Part shown: piece by piece, positions 1-8,416 of the stretch
Position numbering within the stretch: the first letter of the stretch is position 1
Layout of the letters: each line of letters begins with the position of its first letter
NCBI GenBank assembly: GCA_963643215.1
Contig: CAVIJY010000021.1
Location: 1-27,336, forward strand
Reading direction: 5' to 3'
DNA from: Darwinimomas sp963643215
Lineage (GTDB): Bacteria; Bacillota; Clostridia; Lachnospirales; Lachnospiraceae
Length of the DNA stretch: 27,336 nt
The notes under the pieces: generated by a model
Database searches by the model: none
What the model was told of the DNA's origin: nothing
What the model saw: the letters and a program-made list of their open reading frames with translations, nothing else
Translations under genes and position numbers: made by a program

Positions 1-731
1 TCATATATGGTCTTGCCGCAGGTCTGATACAGACTGCTGCCTATCTCGGTTCCGTCTGCCATGCAGTACAGCCCCTTGCCTTCCTTTGCTATCGACTGCT
101 CATAGGAGCTTACAGAATCCGACTGTCCCTGCTTGTATCCCTGATCATATCTGTTTGTGACATAGTAAAAATCGATGCCGCTGTCCACGCACTTATTAAC
201 AAACTCAACCGCTCCGGGAAGAGCCGTGCAGGAATCGCTCATGACAAATCTCGCAAAGGCCGCATTGTTGACATCGCCGTCATTGCCCACGATGTCCGCG
301 GTATAGTTCGCTCCGTCCACGAGAGTATCATCAACATCGCTGACTATGGCTACCCGCACACCGTTATGGAGCATACGCTTACTTCCGTCCGGAGCGTCTT
401 CCATGATCCACTCGGTGTTGTCTGCATCCTCGCACATAGCCACCATCTCATCTACATATTTTCCGGCGATTGCATAGCCCTGCATCATAAGCCCCTGACT
501 CTCTGCCGAAAGCTGCCATGCAAGGCCGCTGCCAAGAAAATCATATGCCGGGTTCGGAGATATCGCGACATCCTCGCTGTCGGCTGATGATGTCTGTGTC
601 TGCTGCTCGATGGTGCTTACGCTGCTTGCGCCTGCCCGTTTGCCGCTGTCATATGCGAATACGAGCGATCCGCTGATAGCTGCCACAGCCAGCACGGCAG
701 CCGCCGTGTTTTTCATCCTGTTCTTATTCAT
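1..731 (-). CDS. Secreted HAD-family acid phosphatase, e(P4)/class IIIB type (3' end beyond window)
   Basis: Reading the minus strand from the ATG at 731 gives 243 open codons that run off the window edge, so the C-terminus is missing. Residues 8-27 form a hydrophobic signal segment ending VFAYD with no lipobox cysteine, so the protein is probably secreted or signal-anchored rather than a lipoprotein. A low-complexity Ser/Thr/Gln stretch follows (about 35-52). Residues 69-90 match the family's N-terminal pattern (LAWQLSAES, then a Gln-Gly-Tyr-Ala segment). The HAD nucleophile motif is SDVDDT (D132, D134, T136) and motif II is VTNR (T192). Known members hydrolyse phosphomonoesters or 5'-nucleotides outside the membrane. 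The catalytic Asp residues of the last motif would lie beyond the window. A modest SD (AAAGG) lies upstream of the start. The gene diverges from the + strand genes. The exact substrate cannot be told. Confidence 0.85.
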   Translation of the reverse strand, partial: MNKNRMKNTAAAVLAVAAISGSLVFAYDSGKRAGASSVSTIEQQTQTSSADSEDVAISPNPAYDFLGSGLAWQLSAESQGLMMQGYAIAGKYVDEMVAMCEDADNTEWIMEDAPDGSKRMLHNGVRVAIVSDVDDTLVDGANYTADIVGNDGDVNNAAFARFVMSDSCTALPGAVEFVNKCVDSGIDFYYVTNRYDQGYKQGQSDSVSSYEQSIAKEGKGLYCMADGTEIGSSLYQTCGKTIY

Positions 732-767
732 GTCTGTGCCTTTCTTGTATAATTGTTGTGCAGAGAG

Positions 768-796
768 ATTATAACTCATCAAGTCAAGACTCCCAA
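768..796 (-). promoter_or_regulatory. Putative sigma-A type promoter of the acid phosphatase gene
   Basis: On the minus strand a perfect TATAAT (+ coordinates 768-773) is preceded, after exactly 17 bases, by TTGGGA (791-796; 4 of 6 matches to TTGACA). It lies about 37 bases upstream of the start codon at 731. This was seen by inspection only; no transcription start is known. Confidence 0.5.
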
Positions 797-848
797 TAAG
801 TTTTGATGTTGCGGCAGATTTATTTCGGCTGAGCTTCAGGCATGTGTA

Positions 849-877
849 TGGAAGTTGCGACTGCAAATTGATACAAT
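849..877 (+). promoter_or_regulatory. Possible extended -10 promoter of the cyclo-ligase/kinase gene
   Basis: TACAAT at 872-877 is preceded by TGA, giving the extended -10 form TGnTACAAT. The -35 region 17 bases upstream (849-854, TGGAAG) is poor. It lies about 95 bases ahead of the chosen start at 973 and is the only promoter-like site seen in this leader. It could serve the long downstream gene run as well. Confidence 0.35.
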
Positions 878-972
878 GATGCCGTGTAAATGAATTTAAG
901 CGTCAGGGCTTGGGAGCCGTCCCGGGCATTATGGAGAGAAGGGGCGGAGCGACAGACGGGGACGGAGATGTT

Positions 973-3900
973 ATGAACAAAAAAGAGCTGAGAGCGATAC
1001 TGAGAGAGAGGTCAGCAGGTCTGCCGGAGGAGTATATCGAAAGCGCGGGCAGTGCGATAGCCGCGAATGTGGAGAGCAGTAAGCTGTATGAGGACGCCGA
1101 CAGAATATTTATATATGTGAGTATGCCGCGCGAGCCGGGGACAGACGGGATCATAGAGGACGCGCTGTGTAAGGGCAAGAAAGTATATGTGCCGCGCTGC
1201 ATCAAGGGACCGGAGCATCTGATGGAGGGTGTGCGGATCACCTCGCTTGACGATCTGGAAGCGGGCAGCTACGGGATACGCGAGCCGCGCAGATGTGAGG
1301 GCGGTACAGGAGACGGTGCATCCGGGGAGATATGCAGACCCGAGGATCTTGAACTGGCGATTGTGCCGTGCGTATCTGCATGGACTGACGGACGCAGGCT
1401 GGGTCACGGCGCGGGATATTACGATCGGTTTTTGGCGCATTGCAGCTGCCCCAAGCTGATTCTGTGCTTTGAGAGGATGCTGGATGAGCGCATAGAGATG
1501 GATGAGCATGATATCTATATGGATGTTGTGGTTACAGAGGGCGGCATGCATTATACCGAGTGCCCGCCGGAGGCAGGATCAAACAGCTGCGAAGTGCTCG
1601 AATCCAGCGGTTCTTACACTCACATCTCAAAGAAGACGGAGCCATTGAAGCTGCTTGCAGGCTTCAGAAGCACAGAGGATATCATCACTATACAGAGCAG
1701 AAACAGAAAAGAAGGAATGTACAGTGCATATGAGGCTGTATCAGATCTTTATCTGGCAATGTTCCGCATTAACATAGAAAAGAACACATATTTTTCCATC
1801 AAGACAACAGAGGCTGTACTAAAACATACCATACCGGGAAGCGACAGATATGATGAAAACCTGAGAGCGATTATTACAGCGCTGGCTGATGAAGAGAGTT
1901 TAGCTTCTGCGCTGGACTTCCTTGATCTGAATACCATCGAGGAAAGAATGCGGGGAAAGAAGCATATATTCACCTATTTCAACGGCAAGATTGCGGGACT
2001 TTGCAAGCTGCATCTTATAAAAGAAGATTCGGGTGCCGATGAAAACCCGGGCCATGTGATCCTCGCAGTAGAGGTGTTGGAAGAGGTTGCAAAGAGTTAT
2101 AAAGAGCTTGATGAGATGCACGAGATCTTCGCTGCATCAAAAATGGGGACATGGAGCATCTATCTGATTGACGGAGAGAATCCCAGGATGGAAGCAGACG
2201 ACCTGATGCAGGAGCTTCTGGGAGTGGCAGGCAAAAAACTGACTCAGGAAGAAACCTACGATGCATGGTTTTCCAATGTCACTCCGGAAGCGCGGCAGTC
2301 GGTTCTGCACAGTGTTGAAAAAATGAAAAAGGAAGGGCGGGATGAAAATACATACCTCTGGAAACATCCCGTTCGGGGAGAGAGATATGTGCGCTGCGGA
2401 GGTACTGCAAAGCCGGTGAAGGGCGGATTCGTGCTTCGGGGATATCACTACGATGTGGATGAAGCAGTGCGTGAACAGAAGAAAAAGGATAAGGCACTGG
2501 CAGAGCAGGTTGCAATCATAGACACATTGGCAAGAAATTTCAAAAATGTATTTGTTGCAAACCTGAACAGCGGTACTGCGAGAGTTGTACGGCTTGCAGA
2601 AGACTATGATGTCAAAGCTGTCAGGAGTGTCATGGAAAAGGAATTCCCTTATGAGCCTGTTATAAAGCAATGGATAAGGGAAAATGTATATCAGAATGAT
2701 AAGAAGAAGGTAGAGGAGTCCTTTTCTTTCGAGAACCTCCGCAAGGTGTTTTCGAAGCAGGATGAATTCAGCGGCACTTATCGCAGCGCAGAAGGCGGAA
2801 AGCTGCATCATTATCAGTTTGATTTCAGAAAAGCGGATGACAGCGGAAATGTCGTGGCCGGTTTTCAGGTCATTGACGCGATTGTTGAAGAGCATGAGCA
2901 GCAGGCAAAGCGGGAAAAGGAGCTGGAGGATGCGCGTCTGCGCGGAGAAAGAGAACACGCAGCGGTTGTGAATTCGCTTTCGACGATATACTCGACGATT
3001 TTCAGTGCTGATATAGATACCTGTCGGTATCAGATATTGACAAGTGTGCCCCTTATGGGGGAAGTAGCCAAGAGCAGCGGTAATTTTAATGATGTCAAGG
3101 ACGAGATCATTGATTCATTTATTGCACCGGAATTCCGGGATTCCATGCGCGAATTTCTGGATCTCGGTACTCTTGCGGAGCGTTTGAAGGGTGTCAATAC
3201 AATCACAACAGAATACAAAGCGCCCACCGGTCAGTGGATGCAGTCAAGATTTATCGTGAAGAGAAGGGACAAGGACGGAACGACAAAGGAAATTCTCTAT
3301 GTAGCTCGTGATATCACAGAGGAGAAGCTGCATGATCTCAAGCAGCAGGAGGCGCTGACTCAGGCTCTGGCGGCGGCGCAGCAGGCCAACAAGGCCAAGA
3401 CTACATTTTTGAACAGCATGTCCCATGATATCCGCACCCCGATGAATGCCATCGTCGGGTTTACCGCATTGGCACAGACACACATTGAGGATCAGGCGAT
3501 GGTACAGGATTATCTTGGCAAGATCAGCACCTCCAGTACGCATCTGCTGAGCCTGATCAACGACATTCTGGATATGAGCCGCATTGAGAGCGGTACGGTG
3601 AGGCTTCAGGAGACGGATGTTCATATCCCGGATCTGCTGCATGATCTTCGTGTTATGATCCAGAGCCTTGTCAAGGCAAAGAATCAGAATCTTTTTATTG
3701 ATACGCAGGATGTGGTGCATGAGGATGTGGTCACAGATAGGCTCCGGCTAAATCAGATTCTGCTCAATATAGTGGGAAATGCAATCAAATTCACACAGAC
3801 CGACGGAGATATCATTATCAGGCTTGTTGAGAAGCCCTGCAGCTTAAAGAATTATGCAACCTATGAGTTCTCTGTGAAGGACAATGGTATCGGAATGTCA

Positions 3901-4947
3901 AAGGAATATCTCGGACATATATTTGAGACATTTACCAGAGAACGCAGTGCAACTGTCAGCGGTATTCAGGGAACCGGGCTTGGCATGGCAATCACCAAGA
4001 ATATCGTGGATATGATGGGCGGCGATATCAAAGTCGAAAGTGAAGTGGGGAAAGGATCTGTGTTCACGGTTACGCTGAATATGCAGATCGGAAACGGATG
4101 GGTTGAGAGTGAACCCATTCCTGAACTGCTGGGCGCAAAGGCGTTGATCGTGGATGACAACATGGATACCTGCAGAAGTGTCAGCAAGATGCTTCGGGAT
4201 ATACAGATGCGTCCCGACTGGACTACATCCGGCAAGGAGGCCATCGTTCGTGCGCAGGATGCGGCGGAAATGATGGATGAATACAGGGTATATATCATTG
4301 ACTATCTGATGCCGGATATGAACGGTATAGAGACGGTCCGCAGAATCAGAAAGATCATCAGCGCGGATATTCCGATTATAGTCCTGACAGCATATGACTG
4401 GTCAGATTTTGAGTCCGAGGCAAGACAGGCTGGGGTTACGGCATTTGTATCGAAACCGATCTTCATGTCGGAGCTCAGAAATGTGCTGACACAGCCGGCA
4501 GTCAAGGAGGGCATAGAAAATCTGAAAACAGAAAAAGAGAAGAAAAAGACATATGATTACAGCGGGAAGAGAGTGCTTCTGGCGGAAGATAATGAGCTGA
4601 ATCGGGAGATAGCTACTGCGATTCTGGAAGAGGCAGGCATGAAGGTGGACAGTGTAAACGACGGAGATGTTGCGGTTTCTGCCATCAACGATGCTCCTGC
4701 AGATCAATATGATCTGATCTTTATGGACATTCAGATGCCTAAGATGGACGGATATACTGCCACCAGAGAGATACGAACATTGCCGGACAACCGGAAGGCC
4801 AACATTCCTATCATCGCCATGACGGCGAATGCCTTTGAGGAGGACAGGAGAAAATCCTATGAGTCAGGGATGAACGGTCATATCATAAAGCCGATCAGCA
4901 TCGAGGAAATCGCAAAGGTGCTGGATGAGATTTTCGCTCAGAAATGA
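973..4947 (+). CDS. Fusion: 5-formyltetrahydrofolate cyclo-ligase + PAS-rich hybrid histidine kinase with two receiver domains
   Basis: One uninterrupted frame of 1324 residues. Residues 1-195 are a whole 5-formyl-THF cyclo-ligase (ATP-dependent, 5-formyl-THF to 5,10-methenyl-THF): a KKELR start, the signature DGRRLGHGAGYYDRF at 139-153, and the usual C-terminal HDIYMDVVVTE. After a short linker come PAS-like modules at roughly 252-370, 386-503, 516-640 and 663-783, then a coiled stretch. The kinase core has the H-box SHDIRTPMN (H818), N-box NIVGNAIKF (N932), DNGIG (D970) and GTGLGM near 1000. Receiver 1 has D1061/D1062, phospho-acceptor D1110 and K1161. Receiver 2 has E1205/D1206, D1252 and K1306. 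No membrane segment, Hpt domain or DNA-binding output is visible, so it should be cytosolic and need a separate partner. ATG 973 was chosen because it begins the enzyme family's conserved N-terminus and has GGAG five bases upstream; in-frame TTG 910 and ATG 931 have no SD. Isoleucine codon choice in the kinase half differs from the downstream genes. Confidence 0.93.
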   Translation: MNKKELRAILRERSAGLPEEYIESAGSAIAANVESSKLYEDADRIFIYVSMPREPGTDGIIEDALCKGKKVYVPRCIKGPEHLMEGVRITSLDDLEAGSYGIREPRRCEGGTGDGASGEICRPEDLELAIVPCVSAWTDGRRLGHGAGYYDRFLAHCSCPKLILCFERMLDERIEMDEHDIYMDVVVTEGGMHYTECPPEAGSNSCEVLESSGSYTHISKKTEPLKLLAGFRSTEDIITIQSRNRKEGMYSAYEAVSDLYLAMFRINIEKNTYFSIKTTEAVLKHTIPGSDRYDENLRAIITALADEESLASALDFLDLNTIEERMRGKKHIFTYFNGKIAGLCKLHLIKEDSGADENPGHVILAVEVLEEVAKSYKELDEMHEIFAASKMGTWSIYLIDGENPRMEADDLMQELLGVAGKKLTQEETYDAWFSNVTPEARQSVLHSVEKMKKEGRDENTYLWKHPVRGERYVRCGGTAKPVKGGFVLRGYHYDVDEAVREQKKKDKALAEQVAIIDTLARNFKNVFVANLNSGTARVVRLAEDYDVKAVRSVMEKEFPYEPVIKQWIRENVYQNDKKKVEESFSFENLRKVFSKQDEFSGTYRSAEGGKLHHYQFDFRKADDSGNVVAGFQVIDAIVEEHEQQAKREKELEDARLRGEREHAAVVNSLSTIYSTIFSADIDTCRYQILTSVPLMGEVAKSSGNFNDVKDEIIDSFIAPEFRDSMREFLDLGTLAERLKGVNTITTEYKAPTGQWMQSRFIVKRRDKDGTTKEILYVARDITEEKLHDLKQQEALTQALAAAQQANKAKTTFLNSMSHDIRTPMNAIVGFTALAQTHIEDQAMVQDYLGKISTSSTHLLSLINDILDMSRIESGTVRLQETDVHIPDLLHDLRVMIQSLVKAKNQNLFIDTQDVVHEDVVTDRLRLNQILLNIVGNAIKFTQTDGDIIIRLVEKPCSLKNYATYEFSVKDNGIGMSKEYLGHIFETFTRERSATVSGIQGTGLGMAITKNIVDMMGGDIKVESEVGKGSVFTVTLNMQIGNGWVESEPIPELLGAKALIVDDNMDTCRSVSKMLRDIQMRPDWTTSGKEAIVRAQDAAEMMDEYRVYIIDYLMPDMNGIETVRRIRKIISADIPIIVLTAYDWSDFESEARQAGVTAFVSKPIFMSELRNVLTQPAVKEGIENLKTEKEKKKTYDYSGKRVLLAEDNELNREIATAILEEAGMKVDSVNDGDVAVSAINDAPADQYDLIFMDIQMPKMDGYTATREIRTLPDNRKANIPIIAMTANAFEEDRRKSYESGMNGHIIKPISIEEIAKVLDEIFAQK

Positions 4948-4965
4948 TATGGACAAAAGCCCCAT

Positions 4966-5042
4966 GGGAATCCGAATTGAGACCGGATTGTGGGAGTGCG
5001 AAGCACGAAACAATCCGAGGGAGGTTCGGGTGCACCCGAACC
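4966..5042 (+). repeat. Structured intergenic element, copy 1 (upstream of addB)
   Basis: This stretch between the kinase gene and addB recurs almost unchanged at 12061-12142. It holds a hairpin with an 8-bp outer stem (CGGATTGT 4984-4991 with ACAATCCG 5010-5017), an internal loop GGGA/GAA able to form tandem G-A pairs, and an inner stem GTGC/GCAC capped by GAA. A perfect palindrome follows at 5023-5042 (core TCGGGTGCACCCGA). An upstream AATCCG (4969-4974) can pair with 4984-4989 instead, so two folds compete. The T-rich tail after the palindrome is weak (ATTTCTTCT), so it is at best a poor terminator. Function unknown. Confidence 0.8.
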
Positions 5043-5074
5043 AGGATTTCTTCTGAAATAAAAGGGAGAATATC

Positions 5075-8000
5075 ATGTCGTACAGATTTATATTCGGCGG
5101 AAGCCGCAGCGGAAAGACATACAGAGCATATACGCAGTGCATAGAGAAAGCGATGCACGGAGGGCACTATATAGTTCTGGTGCCGGAACAGGCTTCAACC
5201 GAGGCAGAAAAGGAGATAGTACGGCTTCATCCAGATCATGCGACGGACAATATAGAGGTGCTGAGCTTCAACCGTCTTGCATACAGAGTGTTTGAGGAGC
5301 TGAGCATACACAATCCTGAGGTCATCGATGATATCACAAAGGCGATGATTCTGAGGCGGGTTGCGGCGGATCATAAAAAGGAGCTGAAGATCTGGAGCAG
5401 AAGCTTTGAGAGAACAGGATTCGTTGACAATCTGAAGTCTATGATCTCCGAGCTGTATCAGTACGGCATAGCACCGCAGACGCTTTTAAGGCTGTGCGCA
5501 GACAGCGGTGAGAGAGACGATACAGGCGGAGCAGCAGACAGCTCAGAAAACGAACCGATACGGGGATCACTCAGGTACAAACTTCATGATCTGAGTCTTA
5601 TCTATACGGCATTTGCGGAATTTATCAGGGACAGATACATAACACTTGAAGAGATCCCGGATGTTCTTGCAAAAAATATCTGCAAAAGCAGCATCATCAG
5701 AGACAGCGTGATAGTCCTTGACGGCTTTACAGGATTTACGCCGATTCAATACCGCATCATAGAAAATCTGCTGGTTTATGCGAAAGAGGTGACATTCACT
5801 GTCACATGGGGAGATGATGCTAGTCTTTTCAGGATGAGCACTGATATGAGAAAGCGGATCGATGAGCTGGCTGATAAGAACCAGATAAGGCATGAGACGG
5901 ATGTGCTTATGAATCCCGCCGGAATCATCGATACAAACCCTGATATTGCATATCTGGAAGCTCACTTTCTCAGGTTCGATGAGGACGCGGAGCATACAGG
6001 AAAAAAAGGCAGGATAGAGCATGACGGTATAAGAATCATCAGAGCCGTGAATATGTCAGAGGAGGTCGAGGCAGTAGTATGTGACATAGAAAGGCTTGTA
6101 AGAAAAGAAAATGAAAGATATCGCCATATCGCTATCATATGCGGCGATATACAGGGCTATAGGGATATATTGTCAGTGGCTCTCACAAAGGCAGGCATGC
6201 CTTTCTATATAGATCAGAGCCTAAGCGCGCGGGACAACCCGCTGGCTGCCATGATAGCCGGAGCGCTGGGATGCATCAGCGATGACTACTCCTATGACCA
6301 GATGATGAGATACCTTAAGACAGGTCTGGTCACGGATGATGCATATATGATAAATGTGCTGGACAGCTATATGTATGTGACCGGAAGACGCGGATACAGG
6401 AGAATGTCACAGGAATGGACATATATGCCGAGGGAACTCAAGGGAGTGGAGCTTTCGGAAATCAACGCCTTCAAGGATGATATAATGTCTGATTTTGAAT
6501 CTTTAAAGGGCATATATAGCGGCAGAACTGCATATGTAAGAGATGCCGTCTGCTGTATCAGAGATATACTCGCAAAGCGCGATGCAGCAGGAAAGCTTGA
6601 AGCAATATCGAAGAACTTTGAGCAGAGGGGAAATGCCGCAAAAGCCCGGGAATACGCAAAGGTATACGAGGAGGTTGAGAAGGTTCTATCGAGAACAGAG
6701 GATCTGATCGGTGATGACATGATGAGCAGCCGTGATCTTGCGGATGTGATTCAGGCCGGGATTGCGCAGATCAAAATCGGTATGATTCCGGGTGCGGCCG
6801 ACACGATAGTTGTAGGAGACATAACCAGAACAAGGCTGGATGATATCCGGTATCTGTATGTAATCGGTATAAATGAAGGCGTGATACCCGGACGATCGAC
6901 GGCGCCGGGAACCATAACAGACAGAGAAAGGGAGATACTTGGAGCGCATGGAGTGACTCTGTCGCCTACTGCCAGAGAGGATATCTATATACAGCGATAT
7001 TATCTGTACAGGCTGTTTACAAAGCCGGCAGTACGGCTGACGCTTTCATGTGCGGGCATGGACGGGTCGGGCAGCGCTATGCGCGAGTCATACATTCTGG
7101 AGCATATCCGCTCGCTTTACGAGCAGATTCCGGAGATGCCGGCGAGTGAGTATATAGCAGCATACGATTCGGTTAAGGCCATGAATATAGCTGCAGATGT
7201 GCTGAGGGAGCGGCCCGAGGGAGGCAACGCACTCGTCGCATATCTGAGAAGCAGGCCGGAATACAGTGAGAGGCTGCAGGAGCTTGCGGCGGCGGCAGCA
7301 TACAGATATGAGCCGGTCAGACTGGAGCCTGCGACAGCACTTGCGCTTTACGAAGGCGAGGTCAGCGGAAGCGTGACGAGATTTGAAAACTATGCAGGAT
7401 GTCCGTTCATGCAGTTTGTTCAATACGGACTGGAGATACAGCAGCAGAAGAGATACTCAGTGCAGGCTGTTGATATAGGAAATCTGGTTCACAGTGCTCT
7501 CGAGAAGATATTTGCCGGGGCACAGAGAAGCGGAACGGATCTGTGTACATCAGAAAGCGCTCAGCTTGATGATATGACGGAAAAAGCTGTGCTTGATGCA
7601 TGTATCGAAGATGAAACAGGGCGATATATTGACACTGAAAAAAACAAATATATCGTAGAAAGATTAAAAAAGACAGTAAGACTCAATCTGGATATGCTTA
7701 TAATGCAGCTGCGGGAGGACGGATTCACGCCCCGGTATCTGGAGCTTAAGTTTGACCGCGACGGCGTTCGGGGAAAGATAGACCGGGTAGATACAAAGCG
7801 GCTGGAGGACGGACGGACGGCTGTGCGCGTCATAGACTACAAGACAGGAGATACAAAGTGGAATGTCACTCAGACAGTGCAGGGAAGAACCACACAGCTG
7901 CCGATCTATATGGATGCAGCGCTGAAGGAGCTGCAGACGGCTGAAGGAAGCATGAGTGATCCGGTGCCTGCCGGTATGCTTTATTATCATGTGGATGATC

Positions 8001-8416
8001 CGGTACTTGATGCGAAGGGAAAGGAAATATCAGATATACAAGAGGAGCTTTACAAAAAGGCCATGCCGGAGGGACTGATAAATGCAGAGATAGATATGCG
8101 GGGCGCCAAGGCAAGAGGCAACCGGGTTTCAACCTCTGCGATAGACAATCTGCTCAGATTTGTGAAAAACGGATATGAGCATACCAGAGACGAGATCCTA
8201 AGAGGTGAGGCCTCCGCGGCACCGCTCAAAGACGGACGGGCAGAGGGCGCGTGCACATATTGCGAATACAGCGCCATATGCGGATTTGACAGAAAGCTCC
8301 CGGGATACGGCTTCAGAACCGGACTGAAGATAGACGAGGTTCAGGCATGGAAGATGATCAATGAAGGCTCGCCGCAAGACGATGACGGTGCATCCGGTGA
8401 AGATGGGAGGGCATGA
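5075..8416 (+). CDS. addB: ATP-dependent helicase/nuclease subunit B (AddB)
   Basis: AddB is the second nuclease and Chi-recognition subunit of the AddAB double-strand-break resection complex, the RecBCD counterpart of Bacillota. At 1113 residues it has normal family length. Residues 8-15 carry the Walker A motif GGSRSGKT. The C-terminal nuclease has GKIDRVD (900-906) and VIDYKTG (919-925). The four iron-sulfur cysteines expected in AddB are present: C776 (YAGCPF) and the cluster C1060-xx-C1063-xxxxx-C1069. The start ATG has GGGAG six bases upstream. Its stop overlaps the addA start (ATGA), implying translational coupling and equal supply of the two subunits. It is preceded by a structured repeat element rather than a clear promoter. 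Confidence 0.97.
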   Translation: MSYRFIFGGSRSGKTYRAYTQCIEKAMHGGHYIVLVPEQASTEAEKEIVRLHPDHATDNIEVLSFNRLAYRVFEELSIHNPEVIDDITKAMILRRVAADHKKELKIWSRSFERTGFVDNLKSMISELYQYGIAPQTLLRLCADSGERDDTGGAADSSENEPIRGSLRYKLHDLSLIYTAFAEFIRDRYITLEEIPDVLAKNICKSSIIRDSVIVLDGFTGFTPIQYRIIENLLVYAKEVTFTVTWGDDASLFRMSTDMRKRIDELADKNQIRHETDVLMNPAGIIDTNPDIAYLEAHFLRFDEDAEHTGKKGRIEHDGIRIIRAVNMSEEVEAVVCDIERLVRKENERYRHIAIICGDIQGYRDILSVALTKAGMPFYIDQSLSARDNPLAAMIAGALGCISDDYSYDQMMRYLKTGLVTDDAYMINVLDSYMYVTGRRGYRRMSQEWTYMPRELKGVELSEINAFKDDIMSDFESLKGIYSGRTAYVRDAVCCIRDILAKRDAAGKLEAISKNFEQRGNAAKAREYAKVYEEVEKVLSRTEDLIGDDMMSSRDLADVIQAGIAQIKIGMIPGAADTIVVGDITRTRLDDIRYLYVIGINEGVIPGRSTAPGTITDREREILGAHGVTLSPTAREDIYIQRYYLYRLFTKPAVRLTLSCAGMDGSGSAMRESYILEHIRSLYEQIPEMPASEYIAAYDSVKAMNIAADVLRERPEGGNALVAYLRSRPEYSERLQELAAAAAYRYEPVRLEPATALALYEGEVSGSVTRFENYAGCPFMQFVQYGLEIQQQKRYSVQAVDIGNLVHSALEKIFAGAQRSGTDLCTSESAQLDDMTEKAVLDACIEDETGRYIDTEKNKYIVERLKKTVRLNLDMLIMQLREDGFTPRYLELKFDRDGVRGKIDRVDTKRLEDGRTAVRVIDYKTGDTKWNVTQTVQGRTTQLPIYMDAALKELQTAEGSMSDPVPAGMLYYHVDDPVLDAKGKEISDIQEELYKKAMPEGLINAEIDMRGAKARGNRVSTSAIDNLLRFVKNGYEHTRDEILRGEASAAPLKDGRAEGACTYCEYSAICGFDRKLPGYGFRTGLKIDEVQAWKMINEGSPQDDDGASGEDGRA

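Noticed and set aside
910..972. Longer N-terminus for the cyclo-ligase fusion (TTG 910 or ATG 931)
   Set aside because: The extra residues are Gly/Arg/Asp-rich without similarity to the family, and only ATG 973 has a spaced SD.
2137..2958. Long minus-strand open frame of 273 codons inside the kinase gene
   Set aside because: It is antisense to a clearly conserved kinase region, reads as low-complexity Leu/Phe/Cys/His protein and matches no family; a shadow of the coding strand.
4966..5042. CRISPR-like or attachment-site reading of the structured element
   Set aside because: Only two copies 7 kb apart, with no spacers, cas genes, integrase or transposase in the window.
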